In this document: one piece after another, positions 12,711 through 25,400 of the stretch
How the letters are laid out: every line of letters starts with the position of its first letter
How positions within the stretch are numbered: the first letter of the stretch is position 1
DNA from: Trichoplax sp. H2
Taxonomy: Eukaryota; Placozoa; Uniplacotomia; Trichoplacea
Assembly (NCBI GenBank): GCA_003344405.1
Contig: NOWV01000015.1
Location: forward strand, 434,001 to 498,000
Length of the DNA: 64,000 bases
Reading direction: 5' to 3'
Notes under the pieces: model-generated
Database searches by the model: none
The model's input: only the letters and a program-made list of their open reading frames with translations
Told to the model about the DNA's origin: nothing
Position numbers and translations under genes: made by a program

Positions 12711-12722
12711 TGCGCATGCGGT
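12711..12722 (+). promoter_or_regulatory. NRF-1-like palindromic site upstream of ATP synthase subunit e
   Basis: TGCGCATGCGGT matches the NRF-1 consensus YGCGCAYGCGCR at all but one position and lies 45 bp before the start codon at 12768. NRF-1 controls many nuclear genes for mitochondrial respiratory proteins in vertebrates. GC-rich palindromes of this kind are rare in this AT-rich window. Function here is inferred. Confidence 0.45.
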
Positions 12723-12755
12723 CGACATCAGATTCATCACTTGCCGATCGTGGTG

Positions 12756-12763
12756 GCCATATT
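12756..12763 (+). promoter_or_regulatory. YY1-like motif next to the ATP synthase subunit e start
   Basis: GCCATATT fits the YY1 core GCCATnTT and ends 4 bp before the ATG. YY1 sites commonly sit at transcription starts of nuclear-encoded mitochondrial genes in animals. The match is only eight bases, so chance is possible. Confidence 0.25.
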
Positions 12764-12767
12764 GGTA

Positions 12768-13275
12768 ATGGAAGTCGCTCCAGTAATTCGAGTAAGTGAA
12801 AATGATTTCCTAGACCGATGTGATCTTTCCACTTTAATATCAAACACATCATTTTCAATCTTTACATTTCTATTTTTACTGTAGTTTTCCCGTTATGCGG
12901 CATTGCTCGTTGGCATAGCTTATGGTGTGAACAGAAACGGTAAATTTTTTTCTATTGTATCCAAGGCTACTACAGTCGCTTTTTTTTGAGTCAATCCAGC
13001 AGTCATCAATGGCTATCAAATCCATCCATTGAGCATCAGTGAAATGGATGGATAGATGTGTAGTGATAAAAGTCCATTATTCAAGTGTGTAGAAATGATA
13101 GAGTCGACAGGAATGAATTGGATATCATGTTAACTAGTGTTATTAATGTCCATCATCAATATGCTACTTAGCCAAATTAACACGATACGAAGAAGAGCAG
13201 AAAAAGGCTGCTGAAATCTTTAAAAAAGCCAAGGAGAAGAAAGCCAATGAAAAGGAGATAACATCCATTTCCTAG
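12768..13275 (+). CDS. ATP5ME: Mitochondrial ATP synthase subunit e, exons 12768-12791, 12885-12939, 13172-13275
   Basis: Subunit e is a small inner-membrane protein of the Fo part of ATP synthase, needed for enzyme dimers and crista shape. The three exons join in frame to 60 residues, close to the usual ~70. The protein reads MEVAPVIR, then FSRYAALLVGIAYGVNRN, then a charged tail beginning AKLTRYEEEQKKAAE. This matches the family pattern of VSPLIKLGRYSALFLGVAYG followed by EEERRIAAE: one membrane segment with the GxxxG-like GIAYG region, then a basic/acidic helix. Donors GTAAGT and GTAAAT and acceptors TGTAG and TTAG are all canonical. The first coding exon is only eight codons. The minus-strand frame 12547-12858 is a shadow. 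The upstream NRF-1-like and YY1-like motifs fit a nuclear gene for a mitochondrial protein. Confidence 0.88.
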
Positions 13276-13749
13276 TGACTATTGTAAGTGAGTGGATAGC
13301 CATTGCAATGGATGCATACTTTTCACTTGTCACCTTCTTTCAAGATGTTTCAACTATACTCTACTTTGCTTGTCTTCTATTGCAATGGATTGTAGCCAAT
13401 TTACAAGCTGCAAATCATCGACCTGATCATGAAATCCCATTTATCTGACCCTCTCATCATGACTGGATGGATAAAATAGTGGCTTCAAGGATGGTCTTTT
13501 GGAAAAGGCTATTAACTTGTATTCATAAATGTTACCATCAGATATCTTTTGATAATATCTGTTCAAACCTTGCTATCCTTTACAAATGGTTCTTATTGCA
13601 ATGATAACATTTGATGTAGTGACTATCACTGTTATTTCTTAGCGCTATTAAAAATTCAATCTAATCTTGCATTCGTTGTTTTCATTTTCTTTTACCCAAC
13701 ACTCTTTTACTAGCCCAATAGTTTACTAAACATACTTATCCTTTCAAAC

Positions 13750-13884
13750 ATGCCTATTACTATTAATACAACTACAATGCAAGTAGGTGATAATCATACG
13801 CGCAAAACGACACAGCAGTCAGCTAATACGCGTAAAGGCATGGATAGCATCAAGCTCGGACGAGAACACTACGATAAAGGATGA
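13750..13884 (+). CDS. Unassigned 44-codon open frame downstream of ATP synthase subunit e
   Basis: A short frame starts MPITINTTTMQVGDNHTRKT and ends GREHYDKG. It is polar, with no membrane segment or recognisable motif. It is less AT-rich than the flanks, the only reason to list it. It could be one exon of a small gene or chance. Confidence 0.18.
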   Translation: MPITINTTTMQVGDNHTRKTTQQSANTRKGMDSIKLGREHYDKG

Positions 13885-14449
13885 CCATAACTCCGTTTTA
13901 GTCAATGTGGGATATAACCGTCTTGCTAACCATCTGGCAATACTCTTATCCAACCTGTAGACTATTCATTAGTTCAGGTAAAATACTTTCCAAATCAGTT
14001 GATTCTTTTATTTCCTTACATATGGTGAGTTATTATTAATCGTCTTTGACTATAGAATGACTACAAGTAATAATTCTTACTTTGCCTTAATATCAAAGTA
14101 GAGTCTAGGGCCTAGGGTTCAAAGACTGCTAGGCAGATAAAGACGCCTTTCTGAGCTCAATGTCAATATCAAAGTAGTTCCACATACTCGCATTATAAAT
14201 GAAAATATACAGTACAATTGCATGCTTTCAGGTTTAACAGTTAACAATGACTACGGTCAATCCGATATAGTTTAATAGCGTACAGAATTTCATGCGTGTG
14301 CTGTCAATAAGCTCAAACCTCAAGGAAATCCATTTTCAACAACTGAATCTAATATTAGCAATTTTACAGTAGTTTAACCGAAAAATTTTTAGAATGGAAG
14401 ATTTGCAATTCACAATATTGTACTACTGTATGCCCCGAACTTTTATGGT

Positions 14450-15059
14450 AGGATACGATCATATCAAATATCCATCCTAACTATGCATTAAAACGTAGTC
14501 TATAATTTATCTATCCTAAATTCGATAGCACACCTGTACAGTAGCTAAGATGTAACGGCAACAACCATTTTATTAGTCCAAGCATAATTGATCAATCATA
14601 CAACATATCACTTTCATTTGCTTTCAAAATAGATAATCAATTAATATGCGTAAATAATATATACCTTATATACAACTACAGCATANNNNNNNNNNNNNNN
14701 NNNNNAGGATACGATCATATCAAATATCCATCCTAACTATGCATTAAAACGTAGTCTATAATTTATCTATCCTAAATTCGATAGCACACCTGTACAGTAG
14801 CTAAGATGTAACGGTAAAAACCATTTTATTAGTCCAAGCATAATTGATCAATCATACAACATAAAAACGTAGTCTATAATTTATCTATCCTAAATTCGAT
14901 AGCACACCTGTACAGTAGCTAAGATGTAACGGCAAAAACCATTTTATTAGTCCAAGCATAATTGATCAATCATACAACATATCACTTTCATTTGCTTTCA
15001 AAATAGATAATCAATTAATATGCGTAAATAATATATACCTTATATACAACTACAGCATA
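14450..15059 (+). repeat. Three partial copies of one ~235-bp segment around a sequencing gap
   Basis: Copy A is 14450-14685, copy B 14706-14863 and copy C about 14864-15059. Each starts within the same segment (AGGATACGATCATATC or AAAACGTAGTCTATAATT) and they are nearly identical. The gap lies exactly between A and B. This is either a real short tandem repeat that the assembler could not resolve or duplicated contig ends. It is non-coding. Confidence 0.8.
14686..14705. other. Assembly gap (20 N)
   Basis: Twenty undetermined bases flanked by nearly identical sequence. The true size is unknown. Confidence 0.98.
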
Positions 15060-16487
15060 GCCGCCACTATGTAGGCGATGTTTTTCAACCTACACTTTTC
15101 ACATTGGTATTGATTAGGTGATAGAAATAAGTTAATCTTACGTAAACTATTAATCGGCTCATAAAACAATCTAGCTTATAAGTTATTCAATCACAGCGTA
15201 GCCGCTGCAAAGTAGGTAATATTTTTACACACGTTTCACATCAGCGTTGATCGGGCGATTTATTGGGTTTCTGAAAAGGTTGATATAGCACGAATGATAA
15301 CATGGTTACAAGCTTTCCATGTCAGAAATAGAGTTACCGAAATCAAAGTTATAGTATTAACCACAGTAAGGTGACTGCTGTCAATAGAATTATTTTACAA
15401 TCCGCTAGATCAAATTTCTCTATTTTAGTAACTCCTTCGCTATCTACGTCGTATATTACAAAAACATTCGTAATCACCCGGCTGACGCAAGAAGTAATAC
15501 CTATAATTACAATTCACTTAATCGAAATGATTGTACTAAACTAAAATGGTACAAGATGCCATCAAATCATCACAGTGTTATTTGCTAACTTAACAAGTTT
15601 TCTCAATTTCTTAACCTCTTGCTTTGCAAAGAGCTACAATGAATATTAGTAATTTATTCAAATATTTTATTAACTTTCATATCAACTCTACCATGACTGT
15701 TCATGAAACTATCGACGAAGTTAATCTCAACTATCAATTAAATAATTAGACATACATAATGAGATTAATTTGACAGGCAATAAAATAATGAACATACACC
15801 AGCTTGATCACTGGGCATAGATAGGGCTAAAGAATAATCGATTATTATATATATGTGCATATCAAGCATAGCGGAAGAGATTATTGAGATATACAGCAAT
15901 ACTGCTATTAGCATATCATAATTAACAAATAGATTCATGGGCAGTGGCTACCTTCTCTCAGTAAGCTTCATGAAACAGCAATAAATTACATTAACGTTAC
16001 AATGTAAACAATATCGACGAAAAAATAATGATATAATATACGTATTGGTAATTTAGTTGGGTATCATCACATTACACTAAAGTTAAATTTATACTTCACA
16101 ATGTTTTTAACTAATGGAATGAGACATCTGTTTTTACTTGTTTATAGTATAGAATTTACGAGTATATCATTTTTAAACAGTAAATAAAATTTGAAAGGAT
16201 AAAAAGTGCTAATGTTTACTGTAAGATATTACTGCCATAGAAATCAATACAATATAGTAGGATTTTGTAGCAGTGATAAGATTGGCGTATTAAATGTCCG
16301 ATCAAATTGGCTATTGCTTAAAATGCTAGAATATCTACGAAAGTTAGCATGACTAATGGTCAATAAAGTATTGTAACACCATCCATTAATATTTTACCTT
16401 TGCTAATTTAATATACATATTAGGATGCAATAACATCATTGTAGATCTCTAGAGGCCATAATCAATCCAATACTACTGCAGTAGATA

Positions 16488-19400
16488 TTAAAATAATGCT
16501 TCTTCCGGAATTGCGTCAATTCGTCGATTCTGCTCTTCTATTCTTGCATTTATATTCTTGAGATATTCTTCAATGCGCTGTTCAAAATCTAGTAATTGCT
16601 TGATGTAAGGATGAAATATTTAGACATGATCAACTATTTCGGTAGAACAAATCTATTTGCTAATAGCTTACTATGTGATGTACTATAAGAGTACTCAATA
16701 ATTCGCGTAAATATAAATAAATCGCGTTTAGAACACAAGTTACTCACATTTACCGATAGTACTTTAAATTTTTATTAACTAAATTCAATCAACAATGAGC
16801 ACTTTCAAAGTAAAAAAATAGATAAGGATACAAGGGTGCTGATTCGTCTTCGTACCGTCCATACTAACATACTGTAATCCATTATAAAAACATCCAGCAG
16901 GCAATGGCTTTGCCTTTAATTCATTACGAATTTTTTGTACCTCTCCAGATGTTAACGACTCTTTCGTCCTTAATACTTTTTTTTTCGGTTTCTAGTAAAA
17001 GCAGACAAAAACTCGATGAATAGAAGCATCGCAGGTTATTTAATTACTATAATGTAATCTGTTTTCTTCGATATGTTTGAAAAATAAAAACTATAGGTAA
17101 AAACGCCCAAAAAATACCAATCGTTATACATATTAAAGCCATGCATTTGTGATCAATTTTGTACAAATTGATGCAAGAAATTGCAACATCGAATGTATGG
17201 GATCACGTCGTACATTAAATTTCAGGTGATGTCATATTTATGTACAATGCTGCAACATTTCTCAGTAGAGCTATATTACTACTAGACCTACCGCCGGCCT
17301 ACAGGCTGTCAGCCATTGTTTTAATCGGCCTTCGTCTAATCCGGTACCGCTAAATATCATAAATGATTTAGATGCATTTTCTTGCATATTTTGTGCAGCC
17401 CCAGATGGCTTAGGTGGTGTAGGTAAATGACCAACAGATTGCATTACTACTTTTTGACTATAAGGGCAACAATCGATCTCATGATAACCAGTTACATCTA
17501 AATCAGGTAGTTCAATAATTTAATTATTTTATTAAATAAGCATTGGCATGTTGTTTGGCAAGAAGATATTTTACATACTATTTGGAAGTAAAATATAATA
17601 CAAGACATTAATTTTCAAAAGCTCCGCTACATACCAATTAGTTCAGTCAAGCCGCGAATATGATAAATTTTGCCTAAAATAAAGACATTTACTTAATAAG
17701 TTTAGTAAAGTTAATAATATTAATGTTATCATTTCTTTCAAGATATTAGAGCATTCATATAGAATGCAAGATGTAAAATATTATTTCATCCTAAGTCATC
17801 TATACCTTGATTGTTGATAGCAGAGGAATTGCGATCCCTAAGGTCTACAGTGTCAATAGTAATTCATTGATATGAATCACAATGATTATAAAAATTTATA
17901 CGCACGGACGAAAATATGGTGGCTTAAAACGGCAACGCCATGCTTTCAATAATTGGCAGGTATGTTTCCGTTAATTTAATTTTGCGACTTACAAAATAAA
18001 TTTAACCGCGTACTGTAATTACAATTTTTCAAACCAACCTTTACATTGTTTCAATATTTTGGCTTTATCCAACGGTAAATTGAATTTCAAAAAGTGCTAA
18101 ATACACCCACAAATAAGAATTAATTAAAATTAAATAATAGAATAAACCTCTTGCAGCATTAATAGAAGCATTCCAAAATCCATCACTTTTCTCAAGAGAT
18201 ATAAATCTTAACCTCAGTTACTGCAGGTAGAGTTTGACCAGAGGCAAAAGCACCGATAGATCTAGTCAGAGTAATTATTTTTAATTAAACAAATTTCAGC
18301 TTTAAATCACAGCACTATTACAGCTATTCAATCCGGAGAATTTACATATCAGGATAAAGTAATAATCGCTTCCGAGCTAGAGAGGCTTGGCTAAACGTAT
18401 TTTCACTAATAATCAAATCGATGTCTGAACTCCTAGATCCGGTTTATAAGCAATTAAAAGCGGTCCAATTAGTAAATAAGTTTGAGCAAAGAACAATGAT
18501 AAACAGTACTTGATTCAAAATCTCGGCACCATAGTAATTTTACCTCGTAATTTTTCCACTTCGAGCAGCAATAAAGGCAACATCAACATTTAAAGTTCTA
18601 ATTAATTTCTGTATTTGCAACATATCTTCATCCTACAAAATTTTAATTTTACGTGTGAAGAATATTAGGGATGCTGTTATTTAAGATGATTGATCTTTCT
18701 AAGTAAAAAATTGTCGCGTAAAAATTTTAGTCAATTCGGAGAAGCAATAATTTCACAAATTCTTCAAAATTTGTAAAATACAAATGCCTTACTTTTTGCT
18801 CGAAGCCATCATGAAAGACAATGTTATTGACTAATCCTAAAGGATAAAATAACGTCCTGACATTATCATATCATAGAACGAGAATTTTAATACAAGAGCA
18901 CTTATTGCTAATCTCAAGTGATACCAATACTGTACCCAATAAATTTTATAACAACACGATTTAGCTACAATAATCGACACAGCAGTCAACATAGCTCTAA
19001 AGATATGCATTATATACAAGCCCTTTTACCCGTTGCACAAAACTCCAACAATTTTGGCATCATAGTTCTGAAAAAGTTAAACGTTCATTGTTTTAAGTTA
19101 GTAAGGATAAGATCATAACAACGTAGTCAATCACATGTAAGTTGACGCTACATACTGTATAAATATATGGCTTAAATAGAAAAGAATGATACAAAAATTA
19201 AAAAATTGAGGAGCAGTTATAAAATCAAGAAACCTTAAAAAAGTGCAATCTAATTCTATAGCAAATTGAGTTTCAAATGTAAAAGTGTAAAGGCTACAAA
19301 TTATTATTACAATTCTGGCTTGATACGCATAGTAACGGTGTAAGAGAAACAAATAAAATTACTGCGAAAATCAGGTATTATTTAAGATTCTACCAGTACT

Positions 19401-22400
19401 GCGATCATTAGGTGAAAGTCTTTCATTATCTCACTTACTTCCCCTCCATAAAGCAATTCTGATGATCAAGACACGTAGTTACGGCGCCTAAATAGAAGAA
19501 ATGACGGCAAGAGTATCACTCAGCGGCATAATACCTTCGAAAAACAGTTGATACGCACAAGCAGTAACTAATTTTCCCTTAGTAACTCCTACTAACTATA
19601 CTATAATCAATTTAGCATACACGCATGAGTAAACTTAGCTAACCGATGCGCAGGTTTTTAGTTAAAGTCTTATCTGGATGAGATAATATTGCTTGAATAA
19701 CATCGACAATGTCAGTGAATCTGCCAGTGAAAATAAGAAAAATCAGTTGTTATTAAATACAGAATGTACGTCCATTTTTTTAAATTATAAATCATTTTAA
19801 TTAGTGCACATTTTAAACTCGGGTATAACAAACTAACCCTGACGTCTCCAAAAGCAGCCTAATCCTTCTACCAGTAGATAGACGCGATGAACGAGAGTTC
19901 TTGTGTTTGCTAATCAGATTACTTAACCTTTCCTGAAGTTCTGTAACCAGTAAACGCATAGCGCATCCGTATTAATTAGTAACATACTCTTTAGCAAATG
20001 TTCCCGTTAGTATGTTATAAAGGCATTATATCAATTATTAAAGAACATTTTTCACTATACGATATTCAATATTTGACATTACTTTCTCCTTTGAAAGTAT
20101 TCAAGTCGTTAATCGATTGACGCAATACCATCCACCTATAACGTATTAATAATAATCAACTTTAAATATTAATTAAGTAACTACACTATTCTATTTTTTG
20201 TATAATATAAAACACAAACTTTAATTTTGTAGAATTATATGAGTGGATAGCGAATACCTATTGTTCTCTTTAGCTAGGGAAGTTAATGAAGTACATAAAC
20301 TTTCCTTTCCACAACCAGGAATGCCAGTGATTACAGTGATGATGATCTAGTTTTAAAGATTCATGAAATCATAATCGAAAGGACATATAGTCAGTAGCTG
20401 ATACGGTCATAAACATAAATATAAGTGAAATCCAGGGATTAACATAGTCAATGATGGATTTAGAGTACATAACCTTACGTTCATATCAATGGTGAATACT
20501 TAAAATAGTGTTACAATTTAAATAATTTCCATTAGATGGATAATGTAATTTTAAGTTCGCTTAGATAAAACATACTTCGGCAGTGTCTTCCATTACTTGC
20601 TGTGGATTGCTAGACTGCAATAATGCTATATCATCTTCTTTGATATTAGTGGCACAGTTACAGAATTCAAAAATAGGCCAAAAGCTAAAAGCACATAATA
20701 GTGTAATAATACGATAAAATCAATTTCCGTTGTCTTAATATAACACTAATTAACTATCAACAAACCTCACGCTATTAAGTTATGTCATATTGCTTCGATT
20801 TACCTGGCAAAGTCGTATAATCTTTGAGCAGCATTCTGATAAACACTGTTACCAGTTACATTCAAACTACTTTGCAAAAAGTCGTACCTATTTAATTTCG
20901 AGCAAAAATTTAATTAGCAACATAACTACTCAACAACTATAAAAAAACAATTCAATTTCTGCATCAAAACTAAATGGTTTACTCCATACTTACACATTTC
21001 TTATCTTTTGCTGTAAATCTACGGAGTAACGATTAAATAAATTAGAATGGCTTAATATAATACATCAAGCATATCCTACGATTACATGAAACGTTTCACT
21101 AATGACACTATTACTTAATTCTTAGACGATAGCTATTTATTGCATATTTGCAATGACTAACCTTTCATTATTTCTACTTGAGGTCGCGAAGACATCGTCG
21201 AATTCCATGAATTCAAAACCTTTATGGTAGGAATTTGAGACAGCAGAAAATTAATTGGTTAACATTTTAAAAATAATTCACAATTCCAGGTACAGCCAGA
21301 CCTTATTATAAAACTCCCGGCGTGCTTTACTTTTCGGTGGTAATGCAAAGATATATTCCAAATTATCATGTATGAATGGTATCGGTAAATGATGAAGTAA
21401 CGAACTTTTACATTTAATCAACAAAATTGCAACTGTACTGGTTGAGTCCTACCGAAAAAAATAAATCCAATTAATAAATAATAAAAGCATGCGCATGCGG
21501 ATATAAAATACCTACAAGTGTCAGAATAATGGTATAGACGTTGATTTAAAGTGTGTGATCCAAGATTGATCGTATTTTTAATTTAAATTCATGTGTAAGA
21601 AAGATAAAATGACAGCAATTCTTTACAGGTACATATAGATTTAATCTAAAATTCACTAATCAATGAGCTGATGACGTAAGCGCTATACAACCTGTATAAG
21701 TATTTATTAGTAGCCTGATTCTTTCATCACGTTTAATATATTTAACATGTCCATTTATGCAATTAAAATTCGAATTCTATTACTAATAAACGCATCTAAG
21801 TGGAAGTACATTTATCATAAATGCATTACATTATTCAAATATTAAAAAATCTAGATATTACATTTCTTAACTTACTCCATCGAATAACTTGATCGCCTCA
21901 ATTTCGTTTAGCGACAATACCAATGTTCCAAAATTTTTACAGATGATAATAATACATCGCTCAAATATGATGACTTGCTCTAAGAGGATGATACAATGAC
22001 GCTTAATAGTTTTATAAATATCAACGGTAAAAGTTGTTACAAATTGAATCATATCACTACTACTTAAAATCTAAAATAGCAGCGTGCAACCAAAACTGCA
22101 AGTAAAATACACAACCTCTTATCAAGATTTGTGTAAGTAGAATAATATTATCATTGTAGTAATAAAACTATAACTTTATTTCCAATCATAAAATTTGTAC
22201 TCCTTTTTAAAATTTTCATTACAATACAGTATGAAAACCTATTCCTGACAGGAAAATTACAGCTTCAATGTTATAAATTTCGTGGCTGTAAGTTTACCCT
22301 AAAATAGATTTTTTATCATTTTACAATCGTACCTTAGATATTATTACTGCAAATCTTACCTTCATTCAAATAAACATTTGCGATATCCCATACAAAAGGA

Positions 22401-25400
22401 ACATTTTCCATTAAGGCCAACTTCTTACCCCAGTTACGGTTTTCAGTCTACTTGCACAAAATAAAATTTTTCATTATTCTTAAATACTTTTAGTCGCTAG
22501 TCTTACATAGAGTTTGCTGTATCGCTGATCTGACAGAACGTCAATGGCCAGAATATAATCTAGTTTCAAAGAAATTTCTATGAAGCAATGCTGAACCTGT
22601 AATAATTCTTTAATCTCATTAAACGATTTCTCTTCTGTCGAATCCTTAAGAAGCAAAACATATTGTATGTAAGACAATTATACGAAAGTAAATATTTGGC
22701 TGTAGAGAGATAAATTTTAAGGTATTCGTGAAAATCACACAGTATTAAATAACCAACTTTTCCACGTACAGGATGAAAAAAATATTTTGGGACATTTCTA
22801 GTTAATATTAGGTGTTTTCCTTTCCATGATATTTTATTATCTAGATGTCAAAGAGATTAATCGTGAGTATAAATCGTTGAAAGATTATTATATAATATGA
22901 ACTACAAAGCAATAAATTAAAAAATCTTTACCGGAATTATACACTCTAACTACGGAATCGACAAAGGTTTCAGCAAAAGCCACAGATCCTAAAGTTGTAC
23001 TTGAATTATTGAGACTCGGTATATCGGTTATTGCAACGTAAGCCTGTCGTGATTATTATTCTATTACTTTTCAAAGTCAATACAGCGGGAATGTTCGATT
23101 TAACGCAACGTAGTAATTCTTTTATTAACTATTTAAACAAACTGACAGTTCTTAACCAACCAGTTTTATGCGATGGTAGTGCTCCTGGTTAGAAATATGA
23201 ATACTCCTAACCAATAAATAATCATTTCATTAGTTATGAATCGAAGCTAAAGTCTATGGTATCCAAATATAGAAATGTATATCATCGCTTAATATCTAAC
23301 CTGCCATAGTTGTCGTAACATTCAATATGGAACTCCACGTGCTTTCTAATAAAAAAATCATACAAAGACGATTAACAGCGCTGATCGATGGTCATTCTTA
23401 TGGCAATAATGGGTACACAGTACTTTTCGACACAAACTTTAAGTAACTCATTTAATGTTCGCAGCTATTAATAATTTTATGTATAGTAACAAAGTGTTGG
23501 TCATGAGTCTCTTACTCTAACGGTAATAGTTTGGTATAGGCAGATTGATCGAGATGCTTTTCTTGCAATAAAAGATGCATGTTCTGTATGACAACTTCGC
23601 GTGCCTAAACACCGTGTGGAAAATACATACACGGTTACTCGATATTTCAAACACGTCTTCATTGCTGTAAGACCATTTTTCGAGTCAATCATTATAAAAT
23701 GACGATAACAGTTGAACAATAAAATAGAATTAGCCTAATTTCGAGAAATACTTAGGCGACCTTGTCCACGTTTAAACATCGGGTATAAGTATTGATTGCT
23801 TCATGAATTACTCCAATGCAAATGTGGTACAAAGAATGAAGGAATCTTCAAAGATAAGAACAGAAATTTATTTACGAAGAATATATATCAATTTCTTGAA
23901 TTATCATATAAAATTTTATAATTATGGAAATGAAGAAGTATTACGTATTGACATTTCTCTACACTAAAACCTAACCTGGCATCTTTATTAATGTCTTTCT
24001 TATCTATTGATTTAAATTGTTATATGAATCAAATTTTATATAGAAATACTTTTTTTAAACTAATATCGGTAATTGTAATTATAATCACAACTGCTTACCT
24101 GCTGTACCGTGCGGCACATAACATCGAGATAAAAAGTACGTTCTGATACAAATTAACTTTGTTCGGGGGTCTATAGCTTTACAGATCTGAAAGAATTATA
24201 ATAATTAAAAAGTAACCCCAACAATATATCATAAATTCTTACTGGCGAAGCATTAAATCATTCTTGTCTACAGTGTATGTCTTAAATCATTTTGTAGTGG
24301 TACCCTCTGCATGAAATGATTAAAATGGAGTCAAGTACACTATTCAACATATTAAAGTATCTTTGAATCACGCTGATGGCTATAATATATTTTATAACCA
24401 TAAGGTGTATTTAATCTTGAAATTTCAAAATTTCAAATATACCCCTCTTAGCTCACATCAAAGAATTGTTGCCATTTATGCGTACGTATTATTTCATCGA
24501 AAAGTCAGTCACTATATCAATCAGTCTTACCATGTATAAGATATTGTTTCTTTCATCACATCGATTAATACTTTCGCCGTGTTTAATGACATCCTTAGAT
24601 TCAAATCCGTTCTTTAACGCTAAATTTGTTAAGCGGTTACCGAACTGAACAAATGGTCGTCCCCAATCTGCTACACTTCTACAACATCATTAGCATATCA
24701 AGTCAACTGGTTATCTACACATTTAGTAGGCTTAAGTAGGATATCAAATATAGATATTATACATAAAAATTCTTTAATACTAAACTGGTCAAGTAAAGAT
24801 GTATTGCCAAGGCATCCGTAATCGTAGTAGGTCCTAAAAGGCTATCGAATATTAATTATACATTACATTTTTCTTAGCCCAATTGCACGGTAGAGAATAA
24901 CAAGTTGGCATTGTTTAATCCTCAGTAGATACAATTGTAATATATTCAAGAATGGACTTAAATTCTAGGCTAAAGAATTAATTTAAATACTTTCGTGCCG
25001 TCAGAGAAAGGAGTATTCCTTTTTACATGTTATTCCAATATCTTATGAAATTAGTTTAAAATTAGCCCATATGTTCTAATATACCTCACACATAAATACA
25101 AAGTCAAATTAGAACGCCTTAAGATAACGTTTTATTTATGACTTTCACTGAGAGGCGTCAACTTGCCAATACACCATAGCACAATATTCATAAACCTACC
25201 TCACATAAAGAGCTTTCAGTTAAAGTATCAGTCGAGCTCCTAAATTAATTTCACAATTCAAAAATTAAATTTGCCTAATGATATCATTTAACAATTGGTT
25301 AATAATAATGTAATAAACACCACATCTTTACCCACCCTTGTAGTTTAATCTTAGACAACAAAGTGGACCATAGCTGCTCAAATCGAGGCAATTGCTGAGA

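Larger units (their letters stand above)
13276..16487. other. Intergenic between ATP synthase subunit e and the DNAAF9-like gene
   Basis: Mostly AT-rich non-coding sequence. It contains one short open frame (13750-13884), the gap-flanking duplications (14450-15059), and a diverged pair of segments near 15050-15130 and 15185-15265 sharing a GTAGCCGC...GTAGG..AT pattern. No exon is convincing. Confidence 0.4.

Noticed and set aside
12547-12858. Minus-strand 103-codon frame across the ATP synthase subunit e start
   Set aside because: Crosses the plus-strand exon 1 and its promoter; no domain.
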